Source of the DNA: Saccharopolyspora gloriosae
Lineage (GTDB): Bacteria; Actinomycetota; Actinomycetes; Mycobacteriales; Pseudonocardiaceae
Length of the DNA: 64,000 bases
Assembly: GCF_014203325.1 (NCBI RefSeq)
Contig: NZ_JACHIV010000001.1
Location: 5,085,501 to 5,149,500, forward strand
Reading direction: 5' to 3'
A model generated the notes under the pieces. The model worked only from the letters and a program-made list of their open reading frames with translations. It did not search any database and was not told the DNA's origin. Shown piece by piece: positions 38,249 through 50,455 of the stretch; position 1 is the first letter of the stretch, and every line of letters starts with the position of its first letter. A program made the translations under genes and the position numbers.

Positions 38249-39816
38249 TTCTTCTTCTTGCCGCCGAAGTTCAGCTTGGACGGGTCGAAGCCCGGCGGGA
38301 GTTCGTTGAGCCCGCCTTCGAGCTGGGACATGTCCTGACCGGCACCGGGCATGCCGCCGGGCATGCCACCGGGGAATCCGCCGGGCGGCATGCCGGGGAA
38401 ACCGCCGGGCATGCCGCGCATGCCCTTGGGCTGCGTCGGGCCCTTGACCTTCTTGCGGTTCTTGCCCTTGCCCTTCTTGACCTTCTTGGTGCCGCCCCCG
38501 CCGCCGAAGCCGCCGAACTGGCCCGCCATCTGCTGCATCATCTTGCGGGCCTCGAAGAACCGGTTCACGAGGTCGTTGATGTCGCTGACGTTGACACCGG
38601 AGCCCTTGGCGATGCGCTGCCGCCGAGAACCGTTGATGATCTTCGGGTCGTCCCGCTCGGCGGGCGTCATGCCGCGGATGATGGCCTGCAGCCGGTCCAG
38701 GTGCTTCTCGTCGAAGTTGGCCAGCTGGTCCTTCATCTGGTTCGCGCCCGGCAGCATGCCCAGCAGGTTCTGCAGCGGACCCATCCGGCGGACCGCCTGC
38801 ATCTGCTCCAGGAAGTCCTCCAGCGTGAGCTGCCCGGAACCGAGCTTCTGCGCGGCCTGCTCGGCCTGGTCGGCGTCGAACGCCTGCTCGGCCTGCTCGA
38901 TGAGGGTGAGCATGTCGCCCATGCCCAGGATCCGGCTCGCCATCCGGTCCGGGTGGAAGACGTCGAAGTCCTCCAGCTTCTCCCCGTTGGAGGCGAACAT
39001 GATCGGCTGACCGGTCACGTGCCGCACCGACAGGGCCGCGCCACCGCGGGCGTCGCCGTCGAGCTTGGTGAGCACCACGCCGGAGAAGCCGACGCCGTCG
39101 CGGAAGGCCTCCGCGGTCGAGACCGCGTCCTGACCGATCATCGCGTCGACGACGAACATGATCTCGTCGGGGCTGACGGCGTCCCGGATGTCCGCGGCCT
39201 GGCGCATCATCTCCTCGTCCACGCCGAGGCGGCCCGCGGTGTCGACGATGACCACGTCGTGCTGGGCGCGCTTGGCCTCGTCGAGGCTGCGCCGCGCGAC
39301 GTCCACCGGGTCCCCGGTGCCGTTGCCCGGTTCCGGCGCGAACACCGGCACGCCCGCGCGCTCGCCGACGACCTGCAGCTGCGTCACGGCGTTCGGGCGC
39401 TGCAGGTCGCAGGCCACCAGCATCGGGGTGTGCCCCTGGCCGGAGAGCCACTTGGCGAGCTTGCCGGACAGCGTCGTCTTGCCGGAGCCCTGGAGGCCGG
39501 CGAGCAGGATCACCGTGGGCGGGTTCTTGGCGTGCTCCAGCCGGCGGGTCTCGCCGCCGAGGATGCCGACGAGCTCCTCGTTGACGATCTTGATGACCTG
39601 CTGCGCCGGGTTGAGCGCGCCGGAGACCTCGGCACCCTTCGCGCGATCCTTGACACCCGCGATGAACGCGCGCACCACCGGCAGCGCCACGTCGGCTTCC
39701 AGCAGTGCGATGCGGATCTCGCGCGCGGTGGCATCGATGTCGGCGTCCGAGAGCCGGCCCTTGCCGCGCAGGTTCTGCAGAACCGAGGTGAGCCGGTCGC
39801 TAAGGGTGTCGAACAC
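38245..39816 (-). CDS. ffh: Signal recognition particle protein Ffh
   Basis: SRP54 GTPase that binds 4.5S RNA and signal sequences on ribosomes and docks with FtsY. The 523-residue protein has an N domain, a G domain (GLQGSGKTTLSGKLAKWL, VACDLQRPNAVTQL, VDTAGRLGVDEEMM, LTKLDGDARGGAALSV) and a methionine-rich M domain ending in a G/M/P-rich tail (repeats of GGMPG) and KKKK. It overlaps the amidohydrolase by 4 bp. Its receptor ftsY lies about 8 kb away at 47.7 kb. Confidence 0.97.
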   Translation of the reverse strand: MFDTLSDRLTSVLQNLRGKGRLSDADIDATAREIRIALLEADVALPVVRAFIAGVKDRAKGAEVSGALNPAQQVIKIVNEELVGILGGETRRLEHAKNPPTVILLAGLQGSGKTTLSGKLAKWLSGQGHTPMLVACDLQRPNAVTQLQVVGERAGVPVFAPEPGNGTGDPVDVARRSLDEAKRAQHDVVIVDTAGRLGVDEEMMRQAADIRDAVSPDEIMFVVDAMIGQDAVSTAEAFRDGVGFSGVVLTKLDGDARGGAALSVRHVTGQPIMFASNGEKLEDFDVFHPDRMASRILGMGDMLTLIEQAEQAFDADQAEQAAQKLGSGQLTLEDFLEQMQAVRRMGPLQNLLGMLPGANQMKDQLANFDEKHLDRLQAIIRGMTPAERDDPKIINGSRRQRIAKGSGVNVSDINDLVNRFFEARKMMQQMAGQFGGFGGGGGTKKVKKGKGKNRKKVKGPTQPKGMRGMPGGFPGMPPGGFPGGMPGGMPGAGQDMSQLEGGLNELPPGFDPSKLNFGGKKKK

Positions 39817-39945
39817 GGGTTCTCGCCGCTCCTGAGTCGAATGATGTACCTGAGTACCTGGTCGAGGGTAACCGTCGCCGGAAGCGCCTGGGGCGACCGC
39901 CGGGCAGGTGCCCGCGTCCGAGCGGCGAACGCGGTGCGAAAGAGC

Positions 39946-39981
39946 GGGCGGCGCGGCCTCCCCGAGGAGACCGCGCCGCCC
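39946..39981 (-). terminator. Terminator hairpin after the DEAD-box helicase
   Basis: GGGCGGCGCGG at 39946-39956 pairs perfectly with 39971-39981; the 14-nt loop contains a smaller CTCC/GGAG stem. It begins 6 bp past the helicase stop codon on the minus strand. Confidence 0.7.
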
Positions 39982-39987
39982 TCGTCA

Positions 39988-41889
<1,902 letters not shown>

Positions 41890-42211
41890 GGGTGTAGCGG
41901 ATCTCCTCGTTAGTGGTCGTCAGGGCTGAACCGGGATGCGTCACGGCCCTGCACCGACGTCCACTGCACGCGGCGATCGCAACAGTCAGGTCCGAACACA
42001 GCTCCGCGCCGTCGCCGTCTCTCAGGGCAGACGCGCGGTGCTGCTCGCGCATGTACAAGCCGCGCACACCTGGCACGCACACACACTGTTGCCAGTCACT
42101 CGCAGCTCGCTGTCTCAGCCAGACGCGGTGGAATTTTCCCCCGCGTCGTCGTCCAAGGGTAGCGATCACCTGTTCGCCACGGCGAACCCACCCGTGGCAT
42201 CGGGACGAATC
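41890..42211. promoter_or_regulatory. Helicase upstream leader region
   Basis: This 322-bp gap precedes the helicase gene and follows the P-loop protein gene on the same strand. It contains GTTCGCC/GGCGAAC at 42172-42187 and a purine/pyrimidine tract GGAATTTTCCCCCGCG near 42129. DEAD-box genes often carry long regulatory leaders. No specific RNA element could be assigned. Confidence 0.4.
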
Positions 42212-42796
42212 TCACCTGCGGCCGGTCACCCGCAGGCCTGCGGCCAGGTCGTTCCGGGTGAACAGGCGCACGTCCTGCCAGCCGCGCGGCGCCCGCCCGG
42301 ACAGCAGCGCGCGATGCACCCGGTACGCGCGGTGCACGTGCAGCTGGAACGAGCGGCTGCGGATGAGCCTGCCGCGGGCGTGCTGCCCGGCGAGCGCCTC
42401 CTCCGGACCGACGTGCAGCCACACCAGGACCCGACGCCTGCCGCTGATCAGCGCGAACAGCACCATCATCAGGCGGGTCGTGGCGCGGGTGGACGGCTCG
42501 TGGGCGATCACCCTGCCGTCGGCGCGCAGGCAGAACCAGGCGATGCGGGTGCGGTGCAAGGCGTGCACCAGGGGCCGGTACCAGCGGTACGGGACCGCGG
42601 CGGGCAGCAGCTCCTTGAGCCGGGCGCGGACCTGCTCGGAGTCGAGCACGACGGTTCCCGGCGGGGCGATCAGCTTGTGCAGCAGGGTGCTCTTGCCCGC
42701 GCCGGGAAGCCCGGCCAGGACCACCAGGGTGCGGCGCGGGGTGCGCAAAGTGGGAATTGGCCCGCCGGACGCGGCGGACTCGTCCGAAATGTCCAC
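42212..42796 (-). CDS. P-loop kinase/ATPase-like protein (AAA_33 type)
   Basis: A 194-residue single-domain NTPase with Walker A GLPGAGKSTLL (residues 29-39), VVLDSEQVRARL as a Walker-B-like Asp, and a C-terminal Arg-rich region (HARGRLIRSRSF). The fold resembles zeta-toxin-like and polynucleotide-kinase-like proteins of the AAA_33 group. The substrate is unknown. The GTG at 42796 starts it. It is separated from glnB by a hairpin and a C-rich tract. Confidence 0.75.
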   Translation of the reverse strand: MDISDESAASGGPIPTLRTPRRTLVVLAGLPGAGKSTLLHKLIAPPGTVVLDSEQVRARLKELLPAAVPYRWYRPLVHALHRTRIAWFCLRADGRVIAHEPSTRATTRLMMVLFALISGRRRVLVWLHVGPEEALAGQHARGRLIRSRSFQLHVHRAYRVHRALLSGRAPRGWQDVRLFTRNDLAAGLRVTGRR

Positions 42797-42858
42797 GACG
42801 TGGCCAGGTTACGCGAAGCGGATCTTGGCCCGGGCGCGCGGGTGATCGCCGGAGAACA

Positions 42859-42900
42859 GATCTGGGGTGGCCCGCCCCCTCGTACGAGCCACCCCAGATC
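42859..42900. other. 13-bp perfect inverted repeat upstream of the P-loop gene
   Basis: GATCTGGGGTGGC at 42859-42871 pairs with 42888-42900 around a 16-nt loop. It is 62 bp upstream of the P-loop gene start. It may be a terminator, leader structure or operator. Confidence 0.45.
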
Positions 42901-42927
42901 CCCCAGCCCCCTCTATCCCCATCCCCC
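42900..42927 (-). other. Predicted G-quadruplex motif
   Basis: On the minus strand four G-runs of 5, 4, 5 and 5 are separated by loops of 2, 5 and 2 nt (plus-strand C-runs at 42900-42904, 42907-42911, 42917-42920 and 42923-42927). This satisfies the usual G4 pattern. It would lie in any transcript reading toward the P-loop gene. Confidence 0.6.
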
Positions 42928-43243
42928 TTGGAACTCCGGCGCCCCCGGCCCCCACCGGCTCCCCCGGAGTTCCTCCCTTTTCCCTCTTCCCCCAACGTCC
43001 CGGACCCGTGCTCTCCGGGCCCACTCCCCCAGGCTTCAGGCCCCGGGTCCCCTTCTCCCGGATTCCCCTGGCCCGCGCCGAAATGCGGTTACCCCGGATC
43101 CCTCCCCGTGCGGCGGGCGGGCCTCGCGGCCCGGGATCTTCGTTCACCTCGGCACGGGCTGAAGTCTGCCGCGATCGACGGCTCGGCAAGACCGTGAACC
43201 CCCGTGAGTGCGGCTGAGTAGAGATACGCATCCGGGCCCGGAC

Positions 43244-43291
43244 ACGACGAAGCCGGGCGCGGACCTGGTGGCCCGCGCCCGGCTTCGTCGT
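43244..43291 (-). terminator. Terminator of the amt-glnB operon
   Basis: A perfect 19-bp stem (43244-43262 with 43273-43291) and a 10-nt loop starts 10 bp past the glnB stop on the minus strand. The stem is the longest perfect inverted repeat in the window. There is no T-tract. Confidence 0.8.
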
Positions 43292-43301
43292 CGGCGTCGC
43301 G

Positions 43302-44974
<1,673 letters not shown>

Positions 44975-45106
44975 GTTGCCTCCCCGTGCGAACCGTGTTG
45001 GCCGCATCCTGGGAAATGCCTGTTTCAGGCGATCCGTTCGTTCGTTTCGCCGTCGTGAACTGTTCGGGTCTGCGTGTTACGGCGGGGTTCTGCGGTCACC
45101 GGGGTG

Positions 45107-46300
45107 TTACGAGCCCACCACCGACGGCACCGTGCGCGCCCGGCCCGCACCGGCGCCCGCCGCGGCTTCCGCGGCGCAGCACACCACCAGCAGGGCCAGC
45201 GGAATCGCCCAGCCGCCGGTGGCGCCGTGCAGCAGCCCGATGGCCAGCGGTCCGAGCGCGGCGATGAGGTATCCGGCGCCCTGCGCCATCCCCGACAGCG
45301 CCGCGGTGGTCTCGCTGTCCGGCGCGCGCAACCCGAACAAGGTCAGCGCGAGCCCGAACGACGCGCCCTGCGCCAAGCCCAGCAGCACCGTCGCCGCCCA
45401 GATCCCGGCCGCGCCCGGCGCGTGCAGCACCCCGGCGAACCCGGCCGCGGTCAGCACCGCGACGCTCACCGCGACCCACCGCTGATCCCGGAACCGCCGG
45501 CACAGCAGCGGCACCGTCAGCGAGCCGACGGCCTGCACCGCGGCCTGCACGCCGAGCACCAGGCCCGCGCTCTCCGGCGACAGGCCGCGGCTCTGCGCCA
45601 TCGTGGGCAGCCACCCGAACACGACGTAGGCCATCAGCGACTGCAAGCCCATGAACACGGTGACCTGCCAGGCCAGCGGATCGCGCCACAGCTTCCCCGG
45701 GCTGATCGCGCGCTGGGTGGTCGTCGTCCCGCGCAGCGCGAACGCGGTCAGCAGCAGCGCCAGCAGCACCGGAACCGCCAGCAGCCCCAGCGGCCAGCGC
45801 CACTCCGAGCCCAGCGCCCGGCCGAGCGGAACGACGGCGCTCGCCGCGGTGGCGCCGCCGAGCGTCAGGCACATCGTGTAGAGCGCGGTCACGCCCGGCA
45901 CGCGGCTCGGGAAGTCCCGCTTGATCAGTCCGGGCAGCGCCACGTTGGCCACCGCGATGCCCGCGCCGACGACGATGGTGCCGCCCAGCAACGCCTGCAC
46001 CGATCCGCCCGCGCGCAGCAGGTTGCCGATCAGCAGCACCACGAGGCAGCCCACCAGCACCCGCTCGTCGCCGAAGCGCTGCCGCAGCCGCGGCGCCACG
46101 AAGGCGAACACTCCCAGGCACACCACCGGGAGCGTGGTCAGCACCCCGCCGAATGCGGTGGACAGCCCCAGGTCCGCCAAGATCCGGTCCAGCACCGGCG
46201 CCACGGCCGTCACCGGCGGCCGCAGCGCCAACGCCACCAGAACGACCAGCACCAACGTGCCGACCGCGAACCGCTCCGCCCGCTCGCCCGTCATAGCCAC
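45107..46300 (-). CDS. CynX/NimT-family MFS transporter
   Basis: A 397-residue carrier with about 12 transmembrane helices. The start ALRPPVTAVAPVLDRI and loop RFGDERVLV match the CynX/NimT (cyanate/2-nitroimidazole transporter) branch of the major facilitator superfamily. The N-terminal half holds NVALPGLIKRDFP and the C-terminal half GLAQGASFGLALTLFGLR. The substrate is unknown. An in-frame ATG at 46294 is an alternative start. It lies between amt and the M15 peptidase gene. Confidence 0.83.
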   Translation of the reverse strand: MAMTGERAERFAVGTLVLVVLVALALRPPVTAVAPVLDRILADLGLSTAFGGVLTTLPVVCLGVFAFVAPRLRQRFGDERVLVGCLVVLLIGNLLRAGGSVQALLGGTIVVGAGIAVANVALPGLIKRDFPSRVPGVTALYTMCLTLGGATAASAVVPLGRALGSEWRWPLGLLAVPVLLALLLTAFALRGTTTTQRAISPGKLWRDPLAWQVTVFMGLQSLMAYVVFGWLPTMAQSRGLSPESAGLVLGVQAAVQAVGSLTVPLLCRRFRDQRWVAVSVAVLTAAGFAGVLHAPGAAGIWAATVLLGLAQGASFGLALTLFGLRAPDSETTAALSGMAQGAGYLIAALGPLAIGLLHGATGGWAIPLALLVVCCAAEAAAGAGAGRARTVPSVVGS

Positions 46301-46476
46301 GCCGGACAGTGGACCACATACATGGGATGATCAGACGGCCCGGTGAGCCACCGGACCCGGCCCGTGCCGGAATCCCTCCCGGATGAGCATTCGTCCCGGA
46401 TCGTTGATCGAATCCAGGGGCCTGGCGACGCGAACCGGCCCGAGCCCGTGCCCCTTCGATCGACTCGTCCGACGGG

Positions 46477-46522
46477 TTCCGGAAGATCGGCCGGATCAGG
46501 TGGCGATCCGGCCGATCCGGAA
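46477..46522 (-). terminator. Terminator hairpin after the M15 peptidase gene
   Basis: GATCGGCCGGATC at 46485-46497 pairs perfectly with 46505-46517; flanking TTCCGG and CCGGAA extend the stem with a small bulge. It begins just past the gene's stop codon at 46524 on the minus strand. Confidence 0.75.
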
Positions 46523-46523
46523 C

Positions 46524-47279
46524 TCACACGCTCCAGTACCAGGAGCTCGCGCCGTAGTCGTACTCGGCGCGGCTGTCGACGTGGGTGAACGTGTCGTAGC
46601 GGATGATGCCGGAGAAACCGGAGGTCTGGGCGTACCCGATGGTGTCGCCGACGCCCTGCCCGCTGATCACGACGTCCGCGGCGATGCCGTAGGTGTGCTG
46701 GCTGTTGGGGACGCCGCCGACGCTCTCGTTGTGCGCGAGGCTGCGGAACCCGGAGTTGACGGTGATCGCGGCGTCACCGGCCTTGGTGCGAACCGCTTCG
46801 AGCTTGTACATCAAGCGCCGCACGTTCTCCTGGACCGTGCTCGCGTCGACGTTGCCGCTGCCGAATCCGGCACCGTCCTTCGATTCGAACTCGGCGAAGT
46901 CGAAGTGGGCGGTGGAGCCGTCGGAGTCCTCCAGCGCGTTCAACGCGTCCTGCGTCGGCGTGTCCACGACACCGCTCGCCGACAGCCCGTAGGCGCTCTG
47001 GAAGCGGGACACCGCCGCCTTCGTACCCGGACCGAACTGCCCGTCCACGGCCACGTTCGTCTTCGACGCCTCGTCGGCCGCCCAGCCCGCCACCCGGATC
47101 TGGAGCTCCTGGACGTCGTCGCCGCTGTCGCCCTCCTGCAGCTGCCGGGTCCACGAGTAGGCCGCCGCCTCGGGCGCGGCCACCGCCGACACCCCGGCCA
47201 CCACCAGGAGTGCGACCGCCACCGCAGCGCACAGCCGCACCGGTGCCGCCAGCACCGATCTGATCCGCTCTCCGCCCAT
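46524..47279 (-). CDS. Secreted peptidoglycan-binding M15 D,D-carboxypeptidase-like protein
   Basis: A 251-residue secreted cell-wall enzyme. Signal peptide about residues 10-40 (ending AAPEAAAYS), then a PG_binding_1 domain (QEGDSGDDVQELQIRV, VDGQFGPGTKAAVSRFQSAYGL), and a peptidase M15_3 domain with GFRSLAHNES. Zinc residues are His195 and Asp202 in SQHTYGIAADVV and His233 in FTHVDSR. It most likely trims the D-Ala or cross-bridge of peptidoglycan. The ATG is at 47279. Its upstream region carries the hairpin repeat copy 1. Confidence 0.9.
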   Translation of the reverse strand: MGGERIRSVLAAPVRLCAAVAVALLVVAGVSAVAAPEAAAYSWTRQLQEGDSGDDVQELQIRVAGWAADEASKTNVAVDGQFGPGTKAAVSRFQSAYGLSASGVVDTPTQDALNALEDSDGSTAHFDFAEFESKDGAGFGSGNVDASTVQENVRRLMYKLEAVRTKAGDAAITVNSGFRSLAHNESVGGVPNSQHTYGIAADVVISGQGVGDTIGYAQTSGFSGIIRYDTFTHVDSRAEYDYGASSWYWSV

Positions 47280-47475
47280 TGATCCGCCCCTTCAGCACGT
47301 GCCGCGGAACCGGTCCGCGGCCTCGTCAGAACGGCCAGATCATGTCCGGAACCAACCGGACGGAACAGACATGTCGCAAATTGCTCACCACCCGTTCGCC
47401 GAACGGCACTACGAGCGAAAGGCACACGGGACCCGCGCAGCGGAATGCGAGCAGCACCCCCTGATCACCGTCTTG

Positions 47476-47494
47476 TCAGCGGCGAAGCCGCTGA
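47476..47494. repeat. 8-bp GAA-loop hairpin
   Basis: TCAGCGGC and GCCGCTGA flank a GAA loop in a perfect 8-bp stem, 31 bp before the large repeat. Similar GAA-loop hairpins precede the second copy near 63150-63240. Confidence 0.55.
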
Positions 47495-47524
47495 GCAGTG
47501 ACCACCAAAGCAAGAAGACCACCG

Positions 47525-47623
47525 GCGGGTTCTCAGCTGCTTCCTCGCGAGGACAGCTTTTTCCCTCGTGGCGGAGCCACTTGGGAAAAAGATCCCGCAG
47601 CGAGGAAGCAGCTGAGGTTCCGC
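47525..47623. repeat. 99-bp dispersed hairpin repeat, copy 1
   Basis: A long hairpin: outer stem CTCAGCTGCTTCCTCGC (47532-47548) pairs perfectly over 17 bp with 47600-47616. The inner stem CTTTTTCCC (47557-47565) pairs with GGGAAAAAG (47583-47591), and GTGG with CCAC at the tip. Copy 2 at 63257-63355 has the same length and 93 of 99 identical bases. The repeat ends 27 bp beyond the ftsY stop. Confidence 0.88.
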
Positions 47624-47650
47624 TAAGCGACCACCTACGAAGGCCGAAAC

Positions 47651-49144
47651 TCACCCAAGCAACGCATCAACGAAGGCGGCGGGTTCGAAGGGGGCCAGGT
47701 GGTCCGGCCCCTCGCCGAGGCCGACGAGCTTCACCGGCACGCCCAGCTCGCGCTGCACCTGGAAGACGATGCCGCCCTTCGCGGTGCCGTCGAGCTTCGT
47801 CAGCACGATGCCGGTCACGTCCACCACTTCGGAGAACACCCGCGCCTGCACCATGCCGTTCTGGCCGGTGGTGGCGTCGAGCACCAGCAGCACCTCGTCG
47901 ACCTGGGCGCGCTTCTCCACGACGCGCTTGACCTTGCCGAGCTCGTCCATCAGCCCGGACTTGGTGTGCAACCGGCCGGCGGTGTCCACCAGCACGGCGT
48001 CCACGCCGGCGTCGGTGGCGCGGGAGACCGATTCGAACGCGACGCTCGCCGGGTCCTGGCCTTCGTTGCCGCGCACCACTTCGGCACCGACCCGCTCACC
48101 CCAGGTGGCGAGCTGTTCGACGGCGGCGGCGCGGAACGTGTCGGCCGCGCCGAGCAGCACCTTGTGGCCGTCGGCGACGAGCACCCGCGCCAGCTTGCCG
48201 GTGGTGGTGGTCTTGCCGGTGCCGTTGACGCCGACGACCAGCAGCACCGCGGGCTTGCCGCCGTCGGCGGGGTCGCCGTGCGGCAGCGCGCGCACGGAAC
48301 GCGGTGCTTCGGTGCTCAACGCGTCGATGAGCACTTCGCGCAGCAGCGCCCGCGCGTCCTCCGGGGTGCGCACGCCGCGCGAGGCGATCTCGGTGCGCAG
48401 CCGCTCGACGATCTCCGTGGTGGTGGCCGAGCCCAGGTCGGCCATCAGCAGGGTGTCCTCGACCTCTTCCCAGGAGTCCTCGTCCAGGTCGCCCGCGCCC
48501 AGCAGGCCCAGCAGGCCCTGGCCGAACGTGGAGCGGGAGCGGGAGAGCCTGCCGCGCAGCCGTTCCAGCCTGCCCGCGGTCGGCTCGATCTCCTCGATCT
48601 CGGTGGCCGGCTCGGCCGTCGCGGGTTCCGGTTCCGGAGGGGCCGTGGTGCGGTCCTGCTCGGGCACCTCGGCGGGCGGGGCGGTGGTGTCCTCGACCTG
48701 GTCCACCGCCGTCGCGGCGTCGGTCCCGGTCGTGCGGTCCTCGGCGGGCTCGGCCGTGGTCGCCGGGTCCTCGGTGGTCGCGGGCTGCTCGCGGGGAGTG
48801 CCGGTCTCCGCCTCGACCTCGGCTTCGGTGGGCAGCGGCACGTCGACGATGCCGCGCTTGGCGCTGTCCCTCGGTTCGGCGGCGTCGTCACCGACTCCGG
48901 GCTGCCCTTCGGTCTCCGGTCGTTGCTCGACCGGGTGTTCCGGCGGCGCCGTCGCGGTCGCGCCGCTGGAGAAGCTGAAGCCACCGCCCGCCTGGTAGCC
49001 GCCGCCCTGCACCGCCGGGCGCTCGGCCTCCTGCTCGCGCAGGCTGATGCGGCGCCTCCGGGCGAGCACGATGCCGGTGACCACGGCCAGCACCAGCACC
49101 ACGGCGACGACAACGGCGATCAGAATCAGGTTCGAGGTGGACAC
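47651..49144 (-). CDS. ftsY: SRP receptor FtsY
   Basis: Membrane receptor GTPase for SRP. The 497-residue protein has a transmembrane helix at its start (about 5-26), an acidic Glu/Thr/Pro-rich linker of about 160 residues, then N and G domains: VVGVNGTGKTTTTGKLARVL, GAADTFRAAAVEQLATW, VLVDTAGRLHTKSGLM and LTKLDGTAKGGIVFQ. The GTG at 49144 was chosen; an ATG three codons earlier (49153) is possible. Next to smc in M. tuberculosis, but here separated by a 5-kb insertion. Confidence 0.95.
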   Translation of the reverse strand: MSTSNLILIAVVVAVVLVLAVVTGIVLARRRRISLREQEAERPAVQGGGYQAGGGFSFSSGATATAPPEHPVEQRPETEGQPGVGDDAAEPRDSAKRGIVDVPLPTEAEVEAETGTPREQPATTEDPATTAEPAEDRTTGTDAATAVDQVEDTTAPPAEVPEQDRTTAPPEPEPATAEPATEIEEIEPTAGRLERLRGRLSRSRSTFGQGLLGLLGAGDLDEDSWEEVEDTLLMADLGSATTTEIVERLRTEIASRGVRTPEDARALLREVLIDALSTEAPRSVRALPHGDPADGGKPAVLLVVGVNGTGKTTTTGKLARVLVADGHKVLLGAADTFRAAAVEQLATWGERVGAEVVRGNEGQDPASVAFESVSRATDAGVDAVLVDTAGRLHTKSGLMDELGKVKRVVEKRAQVDEVLLVLDATTGQNGMVQARVFSEVVDVTGIVLTKLDGTAKGGIVFQVQRELGVPVKLVGLGEGPDHLAPFEPAAFVDALLG

Positions 49145-49261
49145 GCACCCCATCCTCGCACCCGCTCGGAGCAGCGGCGGAGCAACCCCAAGGTGGGCGA
49201 TTCACCAACAATGGCAGAAACGCGCTTGCATCCCCCAGCCCGGTGCAATACACCACTGTGC

Positions 49262-50455
49262 ATGTCCTCTTGGCGGGTTCTCGGCCTGATCTCGGGCACG
49301 TCGATGGACGGCATCGACATCGCCGTCGCCGAGCTGAGCACGTCCGGCGACGGCACGGCGCGGCTGCGGCCGTGCGGCTCCACCGAGGTCGCCTACCCCG
49401 CCGAGCTGCGGCGGCGGCTGCTGGCCGCGCTGCCCCCGGCGCACCTCGACGCGCGGGAGTTCTGCGTGCTCGACACCGAGGTCGGCCGCGCCTTCGCCGA
49501 CGCGGCCCGCCACGGCATCGCCGAGTTCGGCGACGTCGACCTGATCGCCTCGCTCGGGCAGACGCTCTACCACTGGGTCGAGGACGGGCGGGCGCGCGGC
49601 ACCACGCAGCTCGGCCAGCCCGCGTGGATCGCGGAAGCGACCGGCCTCCCCGTCATCGCGGACCTGCGCGCTCGCGACGTCGCCGCGGGCGGGCACGGCG
49701 CACCGCTGGCCGGGGTGCTCGACGCGCTGTGGCTCGCCGACCGGCCGGGGCCGTCGATCGCGCTGAACATCGGCGGCATCGCCAACATCACCGTCGTCGG
49801 CGGACCCGAACCGCTCGCCTACGACACCGGGCCGGGCAACGCGCTGCTGGACGCCGCGGCAACCCGGGTGACGGACGGCGCGACCGCCAGCGACGTCGGC
49901 GGCCTGATCGCCGCCGACGGCCGGGTGCACCGGCGGCTGCTGGAGCGGCTGCTGGCCGACGACTACTACCGAGCGGAGCCGCCGAAGTCGACCGGCAAGG
50001 AGCACTTCGGCGCCGACTACCTGGACTCGGCGGTGCGCGAGGTGGACATCAGCGGGCCGGACCTGCTGGCGACGCTGACGGAGCTCACCGCCACCACCAT
50101 CGCCGACGCCTGCCACCGCCACGGCCCCCGCGAGGTCATCGCCTCCGGCGGCGGCGTCCACAACCCGACGCTGATGGCGGCGCTGCGCGATCGGTTGCGG
50201 GACGTCGCGCTCCACGTCAGCGACGACCTCGGCCTGCCCGCGGCGGGCAAGGAGGGCTACCTGACCGCGCTGCTGGGCTGGTTGACCTGGAACGGGCTGC
50301 CCGGCAACGTCCCCGGAACCACCGGCGCCGACGGCCCCCGGCTGCTCGGCGCGATCACCCCCGGAGCCCGGCCGCTGCGGCTGCCGGAACCGGCGAGCGA
50401 ACCCGTGCACCGCCTGCGCATCACCCACACCACGACTCCCCTGGAGGCCGAATGA
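49262..50455 (+). CDS. anmK: Anhydro-N-acetylmuramic acid kinase
   Basis: Phosphorylates and hydrolyses 1,6-anhydroMurNAc to MurNAc-6-P in peptidoglycan recycling. The 397-residue ASKHA-fold protein has LGLISGTSMDGID, ASLGQTLYHW, LNIGGIANITVVGG, YDTGPGNALLDAAA and VIASGGGVHNPTLM. The ATG at 49262 lies in a short divergent gap with ftsY. The downstream symporter gene overlaps it as ATGA, suggesting joint uptake and salvage of muropeptide sugars. Family assignment is strong. Confidence 0.93.
   Translation: MSSWRVLGLISGTSMDGIDIAVAELSTSGDGTARLRPCGSTEVAYPAELRRRLLAALPPAHLDAREFCVLDTEVGRAFADAARHGIAEFGDVDLIASLGQTLYHWVEDGRARGTTQLGQPAWIAEATGLPVIADLRARDVAAGGHGAPLAGVLDALWLADRPGPSIALNIGGIANITVVGGPEPLAYDTGPGNALLDAAATRVTDGATASDVGGLIAADGRVHRRLLERLLADDYYRAEPPKSTGKEHFGADYLDSAVREVDISGPDLLATLTELTATTIADACHRHGPREVIASGGGVHNPTLMAALRDRLRDVALHVSDDLGLPAAGKEGYLTALLGWLTWNGLPGNVPGTTGADGPRLLGAITPGARPLRLPEPASEPVHRLRITHTTTPLEAE

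Larger units (their letters stand above)
42797..43301. other. Spacer with C-rich low-complexity tract
   Basis: This 505-bp gap between glnB and the P-loop gene has no supported ORF. It holds a 13-bp hairpin (42859-42900), a strand-asymmetric C-rich stretch (about 42890-43090) and the glnB terminator (43244-43291). Confidence 0.6.
47280..47650. other. Spacer with small GAA-loop hairpin and large repeat
   Basis: The 371-bp gap between ftsY and the M15 gene holds TCAGCGGC-GAA-GCCGCTGA at 47476-47494 and the 99-bp hairpin repeat at 47525-47623. The rest would be the M15 promoter region. Open frames crossing the hairpin are considered spurious. Confidence 0.6.

Noticed and set aside
47280-47460. 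Possible c-di-AMP (ydaO) riboswitch upstream of the M15 gene
   Set aside because: Cell-wall hydrolase genes in actinobacteria often carry this riboswitch, but I could not find its conserved core in this spacer.
47409-47654. Minus-strand frame across repeat copy 1 ending near the ftsY stop
   Set aside because: Most of it is the hairpin repeat; the shared segment with the frame over copy 2 comes only from the repeat.
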